Assembly: GCA_036785665.1 (NCBI GenBank)
Contig: JAXIVJ010001011.1
Span: forward strand, 1 to 64,000
Direction of reading: 5' to 3'
Source: Chirona hameri
Lineage: Eukaryota; Arthropoda; Thecostraca; Balanomorpha; Balanidae
Length of the DNA stretch: 64,000 nucleotides
How positions within the stretch are numbered: position 1 is the first letter of the stretch; the number at the start of each line of letters is the position of its first letter. The notes under the pieces were generated by a model. It was not told the DNA's origin. It saw only the letters and a list, made by a program, of their open reading frames with translations, and made no database searches. This document shows positions 51,613 through 62,351 of this stretch, piece after piece. Both the position numbers and the translations under genes were made by a program.

Positions 51613-54600
51613 ATATATATTTATATTTGACATCAGCTGAACACTCCACAACAAGCGTGGCTATTACGTGTCATTGTCATGAAGTTAGAACAGATGGATT
51701 AAGTCAAGGTACTTACATACAAGCACACGCACACCGCACACATACTGATATTTACAAGTGTCACATATTCCGCGTACTGACTCGCTGGTCACGCATTACG
51801 TACATGCGTCTTTGCGGCTCGTTTAAATGCTGCCGGCGTCAATCGCATCGCGTCGCCGGGCATAGCATTGAGCACAGATGTTGCCTGACATAAAAACGAT
51901 CGCTTGCCTGCCGCCGTTCTCATCGGGGGCGGCCGCAGCAGCCGGTCCTGCCGGGTGGTACGATCACCCGCTCGTGAGTCAGCGTACGTCACAAACTGAG
52001 TAGCGAGTTCCGTGGGCTCGCCAAGTACACACATCTTGTGGGCAAGAATGGCCACCTGAAGATGGTACATCTCATGAGCTGTGAGCAGGCCCAGGTCACC
52101 CCGCGCGCGAGACACGTGGTCAAACTTACGGAGCCCTGTCACGACTCGGGTGGCAAAATTCACGACTTTCATAAGTCTGTCGTCGTTTGAGACCGAGCCG
52201 TTTCCGCACACCGGAAGACAGTATCCCACGCGCGAGATGACCAAGGCCTGCACCACTGACAGCATGGCGCGCCGCGGGAGGAAGGCCCTCAGGTGGCGGA
52301 GACCGATCAGGAGGCCGATGCATTTGTGCACCACGTCACTAACGTGCGCGTCCCAGCTGAGGTGACGGTCGAACGTGACGCCTAGGTTCTTAACGCACCG
52401 GCTCTCCTTCACGGTCTCACCACCGACCCGCACGCTGACAGGGGAGAGGTCGCGGGTGTTCTGACGGGTGCCAAGGAGAAGGATTTCCGTTTTGGATGTG
52501 TTGAGTTTAAGTCCGTGGGCATGGAACCACGATGCTAGGGAAGATAAGGTAGACTCCATGCGTAGGATAAGTGCAGGAAGGTTGTGCTTGGTGTCGGACA
52601 TAAGGATTTGGGTATCGTCAGCGTACTGGGTCACGTGAGCGTCCGGCGCGTGCAGGCTGAGGTCGTTGGCGAAAATAGTGAATAACAGGGGACCTAGGAC
52701 TGACCCTTGGAAGACTCCCATGGTGTTGGGAAGAGGTTTTGAAACGACTCTGTCACCGGAAGGAGAAGTGAGACAGATGGACTGAGTATGACCGGAAAGA
52801 TAGCAGGTAAACCAGGCCGGGTCTACGCCGTGGAGCTGAAGTTTGGATAGGAGTAGAGAATGAGGAATGACATCAAAACATTTACTGAGGTCGAGAAGGC
52901 ACAGAAGAGAGACACGGCTTCGGTCCATGTTAGAAAAAAACATGGTTAGTGACAGAAAGAAGAGCGGTTTCGGTAGAGTGATGGGGGCGAAAGCCGTGTT
53001 GGGATGAGGATAGAAGGTGATTGTCGGACATATAGAAGGAAAGTTGCCGCTGCACCAGGCGCTCGACAACTTTGGCCATGGAAGGAATGATGGAAATAGG
53101 CCGGTAATTTGAAACTAAGTCAGGATCGCCAGATTTATGGATAGGATGGACCAGGGAGTGCTTCCAAGAATCGGGATAATCACAGGAGATGAGGCAGGTA
53201 TTGACAACATGGAGTAGGATAGGGCCGATGGCGTCAAAACAGAGGAGAAGGATACGGATACAGATGCCATCAGCACCACACGCACCAGATCGCTTCATGG
53301 AGAACACTACCTCCCGCAGCTCACCTAGCGTCACTCCGGCGACCCTGAAACCACAGGCACCGACGCGCGGCAGGCGGCACTGAACGTCGGGGGTCACCCC
53401 GGCGCTAGCTAGGCTGGCCGCCACGCGTGGGCCCACGTTCACGAAGAAATCATTCATCTCGTCCGGTGTGGCCGAGGGCAGACGGGCGGTGTCACTCCGC
53501 TTACTGGCGATCAGCGGGCGGATGACGCGGTAGAGGGAGCTGCTCCCCTGGGTGCGCAGCCGCTCCTCAATACCGGTCCTGCAGTCTCGCCTGATCGCCG
53601 ACCTCAGCACCCTGTCCAGCTCGCGGAAGGCCGGCGACCGTCCCTCGCGGCGCAACACGCCCCTCCGCTCGGCCATTAAAGTCAAGGTCGCCGGGGTGAC
53701 AGGCGGCGCGTCAGGGTTTCTCAGACAGGTAAACCTGAGAGGCGCGTGACGATCGAGCACACGTAGCAGCCGGTGAGAAATATAAGGCCACATGTCATGA
53801 ACGGACGGGCAGCTAAAAACACCGGACCAGTCAACGAGATGCAAGTCATGCAGTAAACTAAAGTGATCAATGCTCTTTAAAAGCCGAGTGCGAATGCGGC
53901 GAGATTTCTTACGGCACTTCGGCACACGTAAAAGCACACGAATGAAACAGTGAGGGCTAAAAGCGCAATTCAAAACTCCCACACGCTGTACCATGTCACC
54001 GGAATTACAAATTACTACGTCTAAGAGAGAGCCGGACGAGTAGGTCGGTTGATGAACAAATTGTGTCAAATTAAATGAACTGAGCATGTCCAACAGACGG
54101 TCTTTCCCAACACTCCCTGAGGTGTCAAGTAGGTTGCAGTTCAGGTCACCCATAATAAAAACAGGTCCCGGATACCTCAGTAAAACACGTTGAAACTGCA
54201 TCTCCAGTTCGGTGAGGTCCGCATGGACGGCAGCCACTGTACGGCGCGGAGGACGGTAGACAGCGGCGACGCAGAAGTGGGATCCGGACTCGGGCTTAAC
54301 TCGCATCCACAGCGACTCCAGCCGACAGTCTGCGCAGTCTGGCGCCGGCTGGGGGATGACAGAGGCCGCGTAGCTGTCACGGATCAGCACCGCCACGCCA
54401 CCGTACCCCGCGTCCCCCGGCCGGTCGGCCCGGTGAAGGGCGTAACCGGGGAATGTGATGAGCCGGGTCGCAGTGGCGGACCGAAGCCAAGTCTCGGTGA
54501 TTACACAGAAATCGTAGTGATGTCTCATCAGGTACTCATGTTGCAGAGAGACGGTCTTGGGTAGCAGAGACTGGATGTTGATCATCCCAGCCAGAATGTT

Positions 54601-55182
54601 CCGTCGTTGGCCGCCAGGACCAGACCGCCGCCAGTCACGGCCGCCCCTGCACCCCCGGCGCCTGGCGCCGGCACCGCGCCTGCCACGCCGGGTCACGTGA
54701 CCGCCCGGGGGCTGGCCAGGGTCAGAGCGGCCGCGGCTGCGGCCGGGCAGAGGCTGGGGCGCCGGCGCTGGTACGGACGGCGTCCGCGAGGTGTGGCGGC
54801 AGGACCGACGGCCGAGCTCGTCACGGTGGTGACGCGGCACCAGTGGTGGTGGTGGTGTTCGTGACGTGCCGGCCGGTGGTGGTGATGGTCCAGCAGCCGA
54901 CACCAGCAGGTAGGTGAGCACCAGGAGCACCAGATGGCGGGCGATGTCCCGGTGCATCTTCGGTCAGGTGCAGCGACGAGGCGATGTTGATGCCGACGTC
55001 GATGTCACGGCAGTCACGGTAACTCCTCGACAGTCCAGTCACACACCACGCTGTCACATATCACTCGCACTCACGCAGGATGAGGCACAGCGGCTCGGGA
55101 GGGGAGGGAGCGGAGCTCCCGGCGCTGCGGCCCGACTGCGGGCGCTGCGCACAGGGAACTGTGCGCAGTTCCCTGTGCTATG
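51613..55182 (-). mobile_element. LINE C, nearly full-length single-ORF retrotransposon
   Basis: About 3.57 kb on the minus strand. The 5' end near 55182 carries a 30-nt hairpin (55149-55178), with about 225 bp of GC-rich leader. One long coding region spans 54957-51789, followed by about 175 bp of 3' UTR ending in an A/T-rich tail (inverse of TATATATATTTATATTTGAC). It sits in the GGGTAG-rich element, and the unfilled site is 38160-38187. Confidence 0.88.
51789..54957 (-). pseudogene. LINE C endonuclease-reverse transcriptase polyprotein, one frameshift
   Basis: The first frame (54957-52930, 675 residues) has a hydrophobic N-terminus, a basic Pro/Arg-rich region to about 120 and an apurinic-type endonuclease at about 121-345. 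Endonuclease motifs are INIQS (N127), ITETW (E155), AVYRPP (Y234) and GDLN (D271). The usual catalytic SDH is SPH (334-336). A linker follows with FFVNVGPRVA, then RT start NYRPISIIPS. A run of seven T on the coding strand (about 52935) shifts frame. The second frame (to 51789) continues with LLDLSKCFD, GVFQGSVLGPLLF (usually GVPQG), catalytic YADD (about 52625-52614), NLGVTFDRHLS and thumb. CR1/Jockey-like. It is otherwise uninterrupted, so it decayed recently or the indel is a sequencing error. Confidence 0.92.
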
Positions 55183-55435
55183 GGTAGTTGACAGCTTATT
55201 TGAGCACGTGGGTAGTGGTGAGTAGTTGAACAGTGTTTGCGACGCGGCGCGGGTAGTCACAGGTCTGATAAAGTGGCAGCTCTACTACCAAGCCTCTTTG
55301 CATTGCCTTAACACTGTGGAGCGGGATTCGACTGCCATGGTCATGTCCACGGCTACCAAACAACTTGTGCCCCCCGGTAACTACCCACATCTCGTGGGTA
55401 AGCGGGTAGAAAAGTGGCACCTCTATTTTACCCGA

Positions 55436-55761
55436 ATTTACTTCCAAATGCTACTACATGTACTGCAAATACACTACTTTGACTACTACTTCCTATATTT
55501 GCTGGCGTTTAATTCAATAAATAAAGATGTAATCTAGGGAAATAGAAGTTATTGATAACGAACCATAGCTTTAATTTATCATACACAAAACAATTACGAT
55601 AAAAATTATATATTGTCTAACTCATTTGGGCGTTACATTCTTTACTGTTCTACCCGTTGTTCTATTACCCTGCCTATAACCAAATTAATATATAACCAGG
55701 TAAGGACACGAGCCATTTGACCTTGAACCCGGCGGACCGCCGGATGACGTCACTGGCGGTG
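55436..55761. other. unassigned AT-rich spacer
   Basis: No features recognised. Confidence 0.45.
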
Positions 55762-56161
55762 CCGCGTAAATACATCGGACAACTGATATACGCCAGGCGC
55801 TCGCTGCGCTGCGGCACTACCGGGAAGGATGGGGGGGGGGGGGGGGGGGGTCTCGTAGAAAACTGACGTTCGTTTTCCGGGTGTGGTAGGGAACAATTGT
55901 TGTAACATAATCGAACCTGACCTAACCTTTACAGTAATTATGGGGGTGGGGGTGGAATCTGCCCCTGCCGGATTTTCTCTATAACTCAAAAACCATAAAA
56001 GATGTCGGCATGAAGCTTACAGTACCTGATGCTGCATGAACTAGACGTCTTCCTATATAATTTCGCTGAAATTCATGTAGTACTTTGGGAGATAATGACG
56101 TTTTAATGCCGCAGCGCAGCGAGCGCCTGGCGTAAAGCAATTGTCCGATCTATATACGCGG
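55762..56161. mobile_element. fold-back MITE, about 55-bp inverted ends
   Basis: CCGCGTAAATACATCGGACA through CGCTCGCTGCGCTGCGGCA (55762-55816) is repeated in inverse at 56107-56161, with a few substitutions. The centre has a 20-nt poly-G run (about 55830-55850). No target duplication was established. Confidence 0.7.
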
Positions 56162-56474
56162 CGGTGCCCGGCTCCTTCGTCGGCAACACGCTTAAGCGCA
56201 TGGGTGTGAAATCTTGCAATTTGATTGGTGCAGCGCTCTGCCGCCAGTGACGTCAATCACGTTTTGTGAGCACCGACGAGGCGACCTATACGGCGCTCAA
56301 GCATTGTCACCCTCCTGTCCACACGGACGATTTTACTGATTTTACTCACGGCCGTTCCATACCGATATCCTCCGGTTCGAGTTTCAGTAAATTTGCTTTT
56401 GGGAAGATACCTGAAATACAGAGTTATTGGACTTGAATTGGATCTTCCAGGTGAGCTATATATCGAAATATGTG
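56162..56474. other. unassigned spacer
   Basis: No features recognised beyond scattered CpG. Confidence 0.4.
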
Positions 56475-56493
56475 TTGGAAGGGAAATAATGAC

Positions 56494-56909
56494 AAAATGT
56501 TTAAACTAAGAGGAGAAACCTAAAAGCAGAGCGGGAAGCCACAGGCCATCCTTGCCAGCCTTGGAATTTGGGCTATTTTCTAGACTTTTTGGGTCCAAAG
56601 AATTTTGCTCTCTTCATATTTGTTCAGGAAATGTGCTATCTTTTCGCCTGATCTTACCGACATTGTAGCTAAAATATAATTAAATTTTCCTCAGGAGGAT
56701 TTCATATCTATTACAAATCAGGATTTTTACTTTCCAAGTAAAATAACTAAAACAAAAATGAAAATCTTAACTTGCCTGACAATACTCTCCACCTATGGAT
56801 TTTTACTCTCCGGGACTAGGTCATGAAATGAAAAATCCAACACTGATCCTTGCCTATATCCTTTCCCCGTCCCAACATTCATATTATAGTATAGTGTAGT
56901 AGTAATGAC
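56494..56909. mobile_element. 416-bp insertion in T1, 7-bp duplication TAATGAC
   Basis: TAATGAC at 56487-56493 and 56903-56909 flanks sequence absent from other T1 copies. Part of the insert (56558-56625) matches the inverse of 37138-37205. Class unknown, because no terminal inverted repeat is obvious. Confidence 0.6.
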
Positions 56910-58098
56910 CTTTTCCCACAAAAATGGAGTTAAGCACTTGAAATCGACAGACGAGGCCAAAATATGATGTAAATTCATCACATTTTTCATATAAAATTCT
57001 TTCAGAGAGATATTTCAAGCTAAACTTTATAAGCGTTCCACACTTTTAACAACTGGTATTTGCAAGTACTTTTTGGTTTCCATCAAACTCCAGGCTTTTC
57101 CTGTGTTGCTTTTTTACGCAATGGTGAATGGTGTGGAAAATATATTTTGCATTCTGCTTGTGATTATATGCCCGCTCATCCTTTACAATTACCAACCATT
57201 TAATAAAAGGAAAGGTAACTAAATTAGCAGTTAACTTTTGCACTCAATGGCACTAGTTAGTGGTTGCGACCCTCCATTTGTGAAAATTTGTTCATTTATT
57301 TTTAATATTAGGAGTTTTGTATAGTTGTCTCTAGCTGCATATAACACTGTGCTTTATATTATGAATTTTTTCCCCAAAAAATTAACAAACAAAATGAAAA
57401 CTGGCAATTAAATCAGAAGCTCATCAATGCACATTGACAGCAACCTATTTAGTGTGGGCGATTTGTTTAGAAGTACCCATTCAACAACGTTGAACAGATT
57501 GATACAAAATTGCCAGATGTTGGACTCACCTGTTGGCTCACCTGTTGGGTTCCTTTTGATGGTCATGGGCTATAAGGAGTGGACAGGACTGGACAGGAAC
57601 CTGTGTAACAAAAGATGCACCAGTCCAGAGGCAACAAACATGTTGCATGGACTGGATTAGTGCATCTGCACAGATACTGGATTAGTGCATCTGCACAGAT
57701 ACTGTCTCAATGCCATTACTATGTAACATGAAGTACAGCAATGTGTCAAGATGGTTGATGAATTATCGATGGTACCTATACAGGGCATCACCTAGGCATT
57801 TGGCAAGCTTTCCTTTGAAAACGGACAGGTCACACGCTGATAAAATATGGTCAAGAAGCCAATTCCAAGCATCAGTGCATCTCACGCTGAAAGATCGCTT
57901 CCTGATATGTCTGAGTACGGGGGAGATTGACCTTATACCTATGCCCTTGTGTCCCCTGGTATCCAGTTACGGTAAACAGGTCAGCAGGAACAACAGCACA
58001 TTTTCCATGAAAGACCTTCCAGTAATAAATCAGATCGGCTTGTAGTATCCTCCCTTGTACAGAATACTGGTTTAACGCCAAGAGACAAGCTCCATAAT

Positions 58099-60268
58099 AA
58101 AGACATAAAGACATAAAAGAAAAGTGCAACAAAGAGCCTCTTGGGTCCATCCGAGGTTGCACCCCCCCCCCCCCATCCCCCCCTCCACCAGTCTCGCCCC
58201 TTCAAATCACCTTACTCTACCTGCATAAAAGAAGGCTAATCCCACGAGTATTTATGAACTAATCCCTTCTCTGTAAAGTATTTATCTAATCTAATTTTGA
58301 AGGAAGCAAGTGTCACTGCATCAGCGACATCCCCTGGTAGCATATTCCAATGTCCTACAACCCTTCTACTGAAAAATGACTGTCGTAGCCTAGTCCTACT
58401 TTGTTTCATAATGAGTTTATGCTGATGACCTCTACCTCGATTTTCCCTATTGAACTCAAACATACCCTTTAAATATCCAGAATGCTGACTATTTACAAAT
58501 TTGAAGACTTCAATTAGATCTCCTCTTAGCCTTCTATATCTAAGTGAAAACATACCCAATTTCCTTAATCTATCTTCATAAGGTAAACTACCAAGACAAT
58601 TAATCATTTTTGTTGCCCTTTTTTGAACTCTTTCTAACAACCAGCAATCTTTCTCATATGTTGGAGACCAGGCTTGTACACAATACTCCAAATGTGGTCT
58701 AACGTATGCACAATACAGTTTTGTTATTACCTTTTCACTCTTGTAGGAAACATTTCTGTTAATGGCCCCTAGCATTCTAAGTGCCTTTTTCCTAGCTTCT
58801 ACAACCTGGTCTGACGCTGATAGTCTATTGTTTACCACGACACCTAAATCTCTTTCCTTTTCAATCTGCTCCATTTTCTGCCCACCCATTTCATACCTAT
58901 GTTTACTGCTAACCCGTCCAGCGTGCATAATCTTACATTTACTCAAATTGAATTTCATCTGCCATGCTTCAGACCACTCAACTAGCTTGTCCAGATCTGA
59001 TTGAAAAACATCCTGATCATGTTTTCCTCTAATAATCCTGACAACTTTTAGATCGTCTGCAAATTTCAAGACTTTGCTGTCTACTGTTCTCAATTGCATT
59101 CACAAATATTATAAAAAGCAATGGGCCCAGGACTGAGCCCTGTGGAACCCCACTGAGAACCTCCTTCCATTGTGATTGGCACCCATTCAATATAACCCTT
59201 TGCTGGCGTCCTGAAAGCCATGTTTCTATCCAATCCAGAATCTTGCCCCTGATCCCATGAATTTTAAGTTGCAACCCCAGTCTTGTATGGGGGACTTTGT
59301 CAAATGCTTTACTGAAATCAAGAAAAGCTACATCTAGCTGTTTACCCTGATCAACGCTATCTGTTGCAACATCCAAAAACTCCAGAAGATTAGTTAAACA
59401 AGAACGGCCCTTCCTAAAGCCATGCTGTGTATCCTTGATGAGTTCATTTTGCTCCAAGAATTCAACAATCTTATCTTTGATGATTGATTCAAGCACCTTG
59501 CAGACTAATGAGGTCAGACTAACTGGCTATAGTTTTCCTCTTTACTTCTATCTCCCTTTTTATGAATAGGAACAACATTTGCTCTTTTCCAATCAAGTGG
59601 AATTTTACTATCTGCAAGTGATTTAGAAAATATTATGGCTAATGGAACTGACAACTCCCTTTCAGATTCTCTTAAAAGTCTAGCATGGATTTCATCAGGT
59701 CCTTCTGCCTTGTTAGGCCTTACTTTCTTTAGATATTCTAGAACAAGTTCACTACTTATGCCACCTAGCTCTCCTATAGTCTCCTCTGTCTCTAGCTCAG
59801 GCTGAAGTGCTGCAATACTACTCTGGTCCTCGATAGTAAAGACAGATTGAAACTGATCATTAAGCACTTCAACCATTTCACTGTCCTTGCTAACTAACAC
59901 ATCTACCTTAAATGGACCTATATTTTTGGAAACTGTACTTAACTTATAAAAACTGAAGAACTTCTTACTATCTGCATTACAATGTCTAGCTAAATCAAGT
60001 TCCTTTGCCCTTTTAGCTGCTCTGACCTTTTTCTTAACTGAATTTCTTGCATTCTGGTAGGCCTTCTGATTTATATCTAGTGAAGATCCCTTCAAAATGC
60101 CAAATGCACTTCTTTTAGCTTGTATAGCACTCCTTGCTTCTGGGGTAAGCCAAACTGGATTGCCCTTGGTGCTGTTACGTTTGTGCCTGAGGGGTATATG
60201 CCGATTTTGAATTTGGCTTAATCTAGCTTTGAAAACATTCCAGGCCTCACATGCATCTAAACGTCCAT
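58099..60268 (-). mobile_element. CR1-like LINE, copy A2, 5'-truncated, inside LINE B
   Basis: It matches copy A1 over its 3' 1.45 kb with roughly ten substitutions and indels, then extends about 0.7 kb farther 5'. The 3' tail is a tandem AAAGACAT with a poly-C tract in the UTR. TCCATAAT to its left and TCCATACT to its right may be the target duplication. Confidence 0.9.
58236..60265 (-). pseudogene. LINE A2 reverse transcriptase, two frameshifts
   Basis: The N-terminal part (60265-59526) covers the region between endonuclease and RT (FKARLSQIQNRHIPLRHKR, AKELDLARHCNADSKKFFSF, FQSVF) and the first RT block (WKRANVVPIHKKGDRSKEENY). A one-base loss near 59526, relative to A1, breaks the frame. 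The middle part holds QHGFRKGRS, FLDFSKAFD and GVPQGSVLGPLLF. A two-base loss near 59082 breaks it again just before the FADD block. The C-terminal part, with FADD, thumb and tail, runs to a stop at 58236. The endonuclease is missing. A1 keeps the intact frame at both lesion points. Confidence 0.9.
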
Positions 60269-60899
60269 ACTAAAAAAAGCATAGTCCATACTATTTAATT
60301 TAACCCAATGACATGTCTAGTCCAAAGTCATTGCACTGATTCTAGCACACAGATATCGCCTACATAGCCAGTATTCCAAACACATGAGTAATATTCCATT
60401 ATAGGATTATGTGGGAGTTGAATATGGGCATCATAAACTCTGGGGACCGGCAAGCAGTGGATTTCAACACATTGTGTGCCAATACAGCAGCTTTGACAGT
60501 TTTTGAAATGTGATCATGGAATTGTAACTCTGAGTCCACTAACACTCCCAGGTCTGTGTGTGAGCTGACAAATGGGTTTGGTGAATGGTCAATAAGGTAG
60601 CTTGGGTGAGGAAAATGATGCATTTTTCTCAGAAACCTCATCACAGCACACTTTCCATGATTTATCTTCAAGCCCCATGAAGATGTGGTAAGCAAAGTAT
60701 CTATGTCCGACTGAGAGGAATTGATGTCAGATGTATACTTCTTTGTTGTCATGGCTTATCTTCATATATATCTTCAGGTTATCTGCAAATATCTTATATT
60801 TGCATGAAAGATTGACTGCTGTGATTTACAAATATCAACAACAAGATTGGGCCTAAAACTGAGCCCTGTGGAACACCACTTCCCACCTTGTGAGAAGTA

Positions 60900-61250
60900 T
60901 ACTTTTTTAAAATAAATTTAGTCTGAATGTTTTTGAATGGATGGATTTCCGAGGTCAGGCCCTGCGCTAAGCATAGCTTTTTGCGCAGGCCCTGTCCCCA
61001 CCACCCGATCAAGCAATTCCTGGTGTCCGGCAGAATTTAGAAGCGAAAGTTTTACTTGCCCGACATACCTGGATACGGTACGCCCCGCATTCTGACGTCA
61101 CCTGACCTTGAGTGCGACCGCTGCCACCGGCCACAGGCCATCCCAGTCAGGGGCAAATAGCGAGCGCCGAAGCGACTCAAACCTGGGCTGCCACTACCGG
61201 GTGAGGTTAGAAGGCCGGCGCTCTCCCAACTGAGCTACAGTGCGGACGTT
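60900..61250 (-). mobile_element. tRNA-derived SINE inserted in LINE B
   Basis: The minus-strand head has a perfect box A (TAGCTCAGTTGG, 61226-61237) and a good box B (GGTTTGAGTC, 61174-61183), about 43 bases apart, so RNA polymerase III could transcribe it. The tRNA-unrelated body ends with an A/T-rich tail near 60905. The 3' about 110 bp recurs at 17906-18029. It splits the LINE B reverse transcriptase between the fingers and the GVPQGS block. Confidence 0.85.
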
Positions 61251-61787
61251 TGACTTTCCCTTTGATGCTGACTGGCATGGTGCATCTGGTGAGGAAAACT
61301 TCAATCCATGAGATGAGATTGGTCAATGCCAAGGAGATTAAGTTTATCTAGTAGAATGGGATGGGATACCAGATCGAAGGCTTTAGAAAAGTCGAAGAGG
61401 ACCATATCTACAATACTGCCCTCATCAACCCAGAGATAAATTGTGCTGTACACCAGTAAGAGCTAGTCCATAGTGGATCTGCCAGAACAGAAACCAAACT
61501 GATGCTCAGAAAGAATCATATTTGTTTCCAGGAAACTTGTTAGGTCTTTGACAATATGTCTCTAAAATCTTGCATGTGTCACTTTCCAATAGTGGAGGGA
61601 AAATACCGATCATGAACTCCTTAAGAAGTATAGGCAAGTACTTGCTTGTTAATTTTTCCAAACTTCCTACTTTGAATTAGGGAATCATTTGATTTAATTC
61701 TTAAATTTAGATACATCATTTTAATACCATAACGGTAGCCAAATGAATTGTTGCTAACAAAATCAAAAGGTCATTATTTCCCTTTAA

Positions 61788-62093
61788 AGTTGTTTAATTT
61801 GTATATAATTATAGGAACAAAGGCGGATTCAGGGGGGGGGGGGGGGGGGGGGCAACAGGGCCATGGCCCCCCAAGCCTGTTCAAGGGGGGCCAAATTACC
61901 CCAAGACATGAAGTCTAATTCATGCTATATTTGCGTTTTTAGAACGGTACTTGGCATCCCAAAAATATAATTATAAGTTTGTTTGTTGCTGCAGGTGCCA
62001 AGAGCAAAACAAGTCCAAGCTTTATTTGGTAGCTATATTTGGAAGCTATATTTGGTAGCATGAGCAGCGCATGCCATTGTGCCGCATTTACGC
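61788..62093. other. spacer with long poly-G run
   Basis: GCGGATTCAGGG followed by about 18 G (61836-61854) and later C/G runs resembles the G-rich MITE starts elsewhere in the window. No element could be closed. Confidence 0.4.
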
Positions 62094-62351
62094 GAGTTAG
62101 CACTTTAAATCGCCAGATGAGACCAACATATATTGTAAATTCATCACATTTTGCATGAAAACTTTCCTACCGAAAGCAAGAAAGCAATGGAGTGGAAAAT
62201 ATATTGTGCGTTCTGCTTGTTATGATTGTATGCCCGGCGATCCTCTAAAACTAACAGCGATTGGAAAAAGTGGCAATAAAATCGGAAGCTCATCGATGCA
62301 CATCAACGGCGGGATAGTTAGTGGTTGCGACCCTCAATTTTTGAAAATCGC

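Larger units (their letters stand above)
51319..55435. mobile_element. GGGTAG-rich inverted-repeat element, split by LINE C
   Basis: About 50 bp at 51328-51380 (AGAGGTGTCGCTTTTCTACC onward) is repeated in inverse at 55377-55427. Inner flanks 51370-51612 and 55183-55290, joined, match the uninterrupted copy at 38075-38435 in reverse. Without the LINE the element would be about 0.55 kb. No coding content of its own. Confidence 0.75.
57525..61581 (-). mobile_element. LINE B, 5'-truncated, split by LINE A2 and a SINE
   Basis: Minus-strand pieces in order are: RT fingers at 61581-61250 (HIVKDLTSFLETN, EHQFGFCSGRST, MVLFDFSKAFDLVSHP); SINE; SGVPQGSVLGPILLLIFVN at about 60890-60820; RT palm/thumb at 60752-60399 (TDLGVLVDSELQF); LINE A2; and the C-terminal part at about 58080-57690. 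The 3' tail has a 12-bp tandem (CAACAGGTGAGC). It lacks the endonuclease. Confidence 0.85.
57690..61581 (-). pseudogene. LINE B reverse transcriptase, interrupted and frameshifted
   Basis: This is the coding remnant of LINE B, a CR1-like reverse transcriptase. The FDFSKAFD block bears the first catalytic Asp, and the GVPQGSVLGP and LGVLVDSELQFHDHI blocks are intact in sequence. The FADD/YADD block should lie between about 60820 and 60752, a stretch that is frameshifted. The C-terminal tail contains RDTRA and a decayed SFSVRCTDAWNWLL-type block with stops. Two later insertions remove any chance of function. It differs clearly from LINE A in sequence. Confidence 0.8.
56475..61787. mobile_element. 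TTAA MITE, family T1, split by two insertions
   Basis: The left end TTGGAAGGGAAATAATGAC (TTAA mutated) is at 56475, and the right end is at TTAA 61784-61787. The first interruption is 56494-56909, with TAATGAC on both sides. The second is about 57525-61581, where LINE B splits the sequence that reads GCCAGATGTTGCGCTTTCC in the 18488 copy. Joined T1 pieces follow the same order as in intact copies. Confidence 0.85.
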
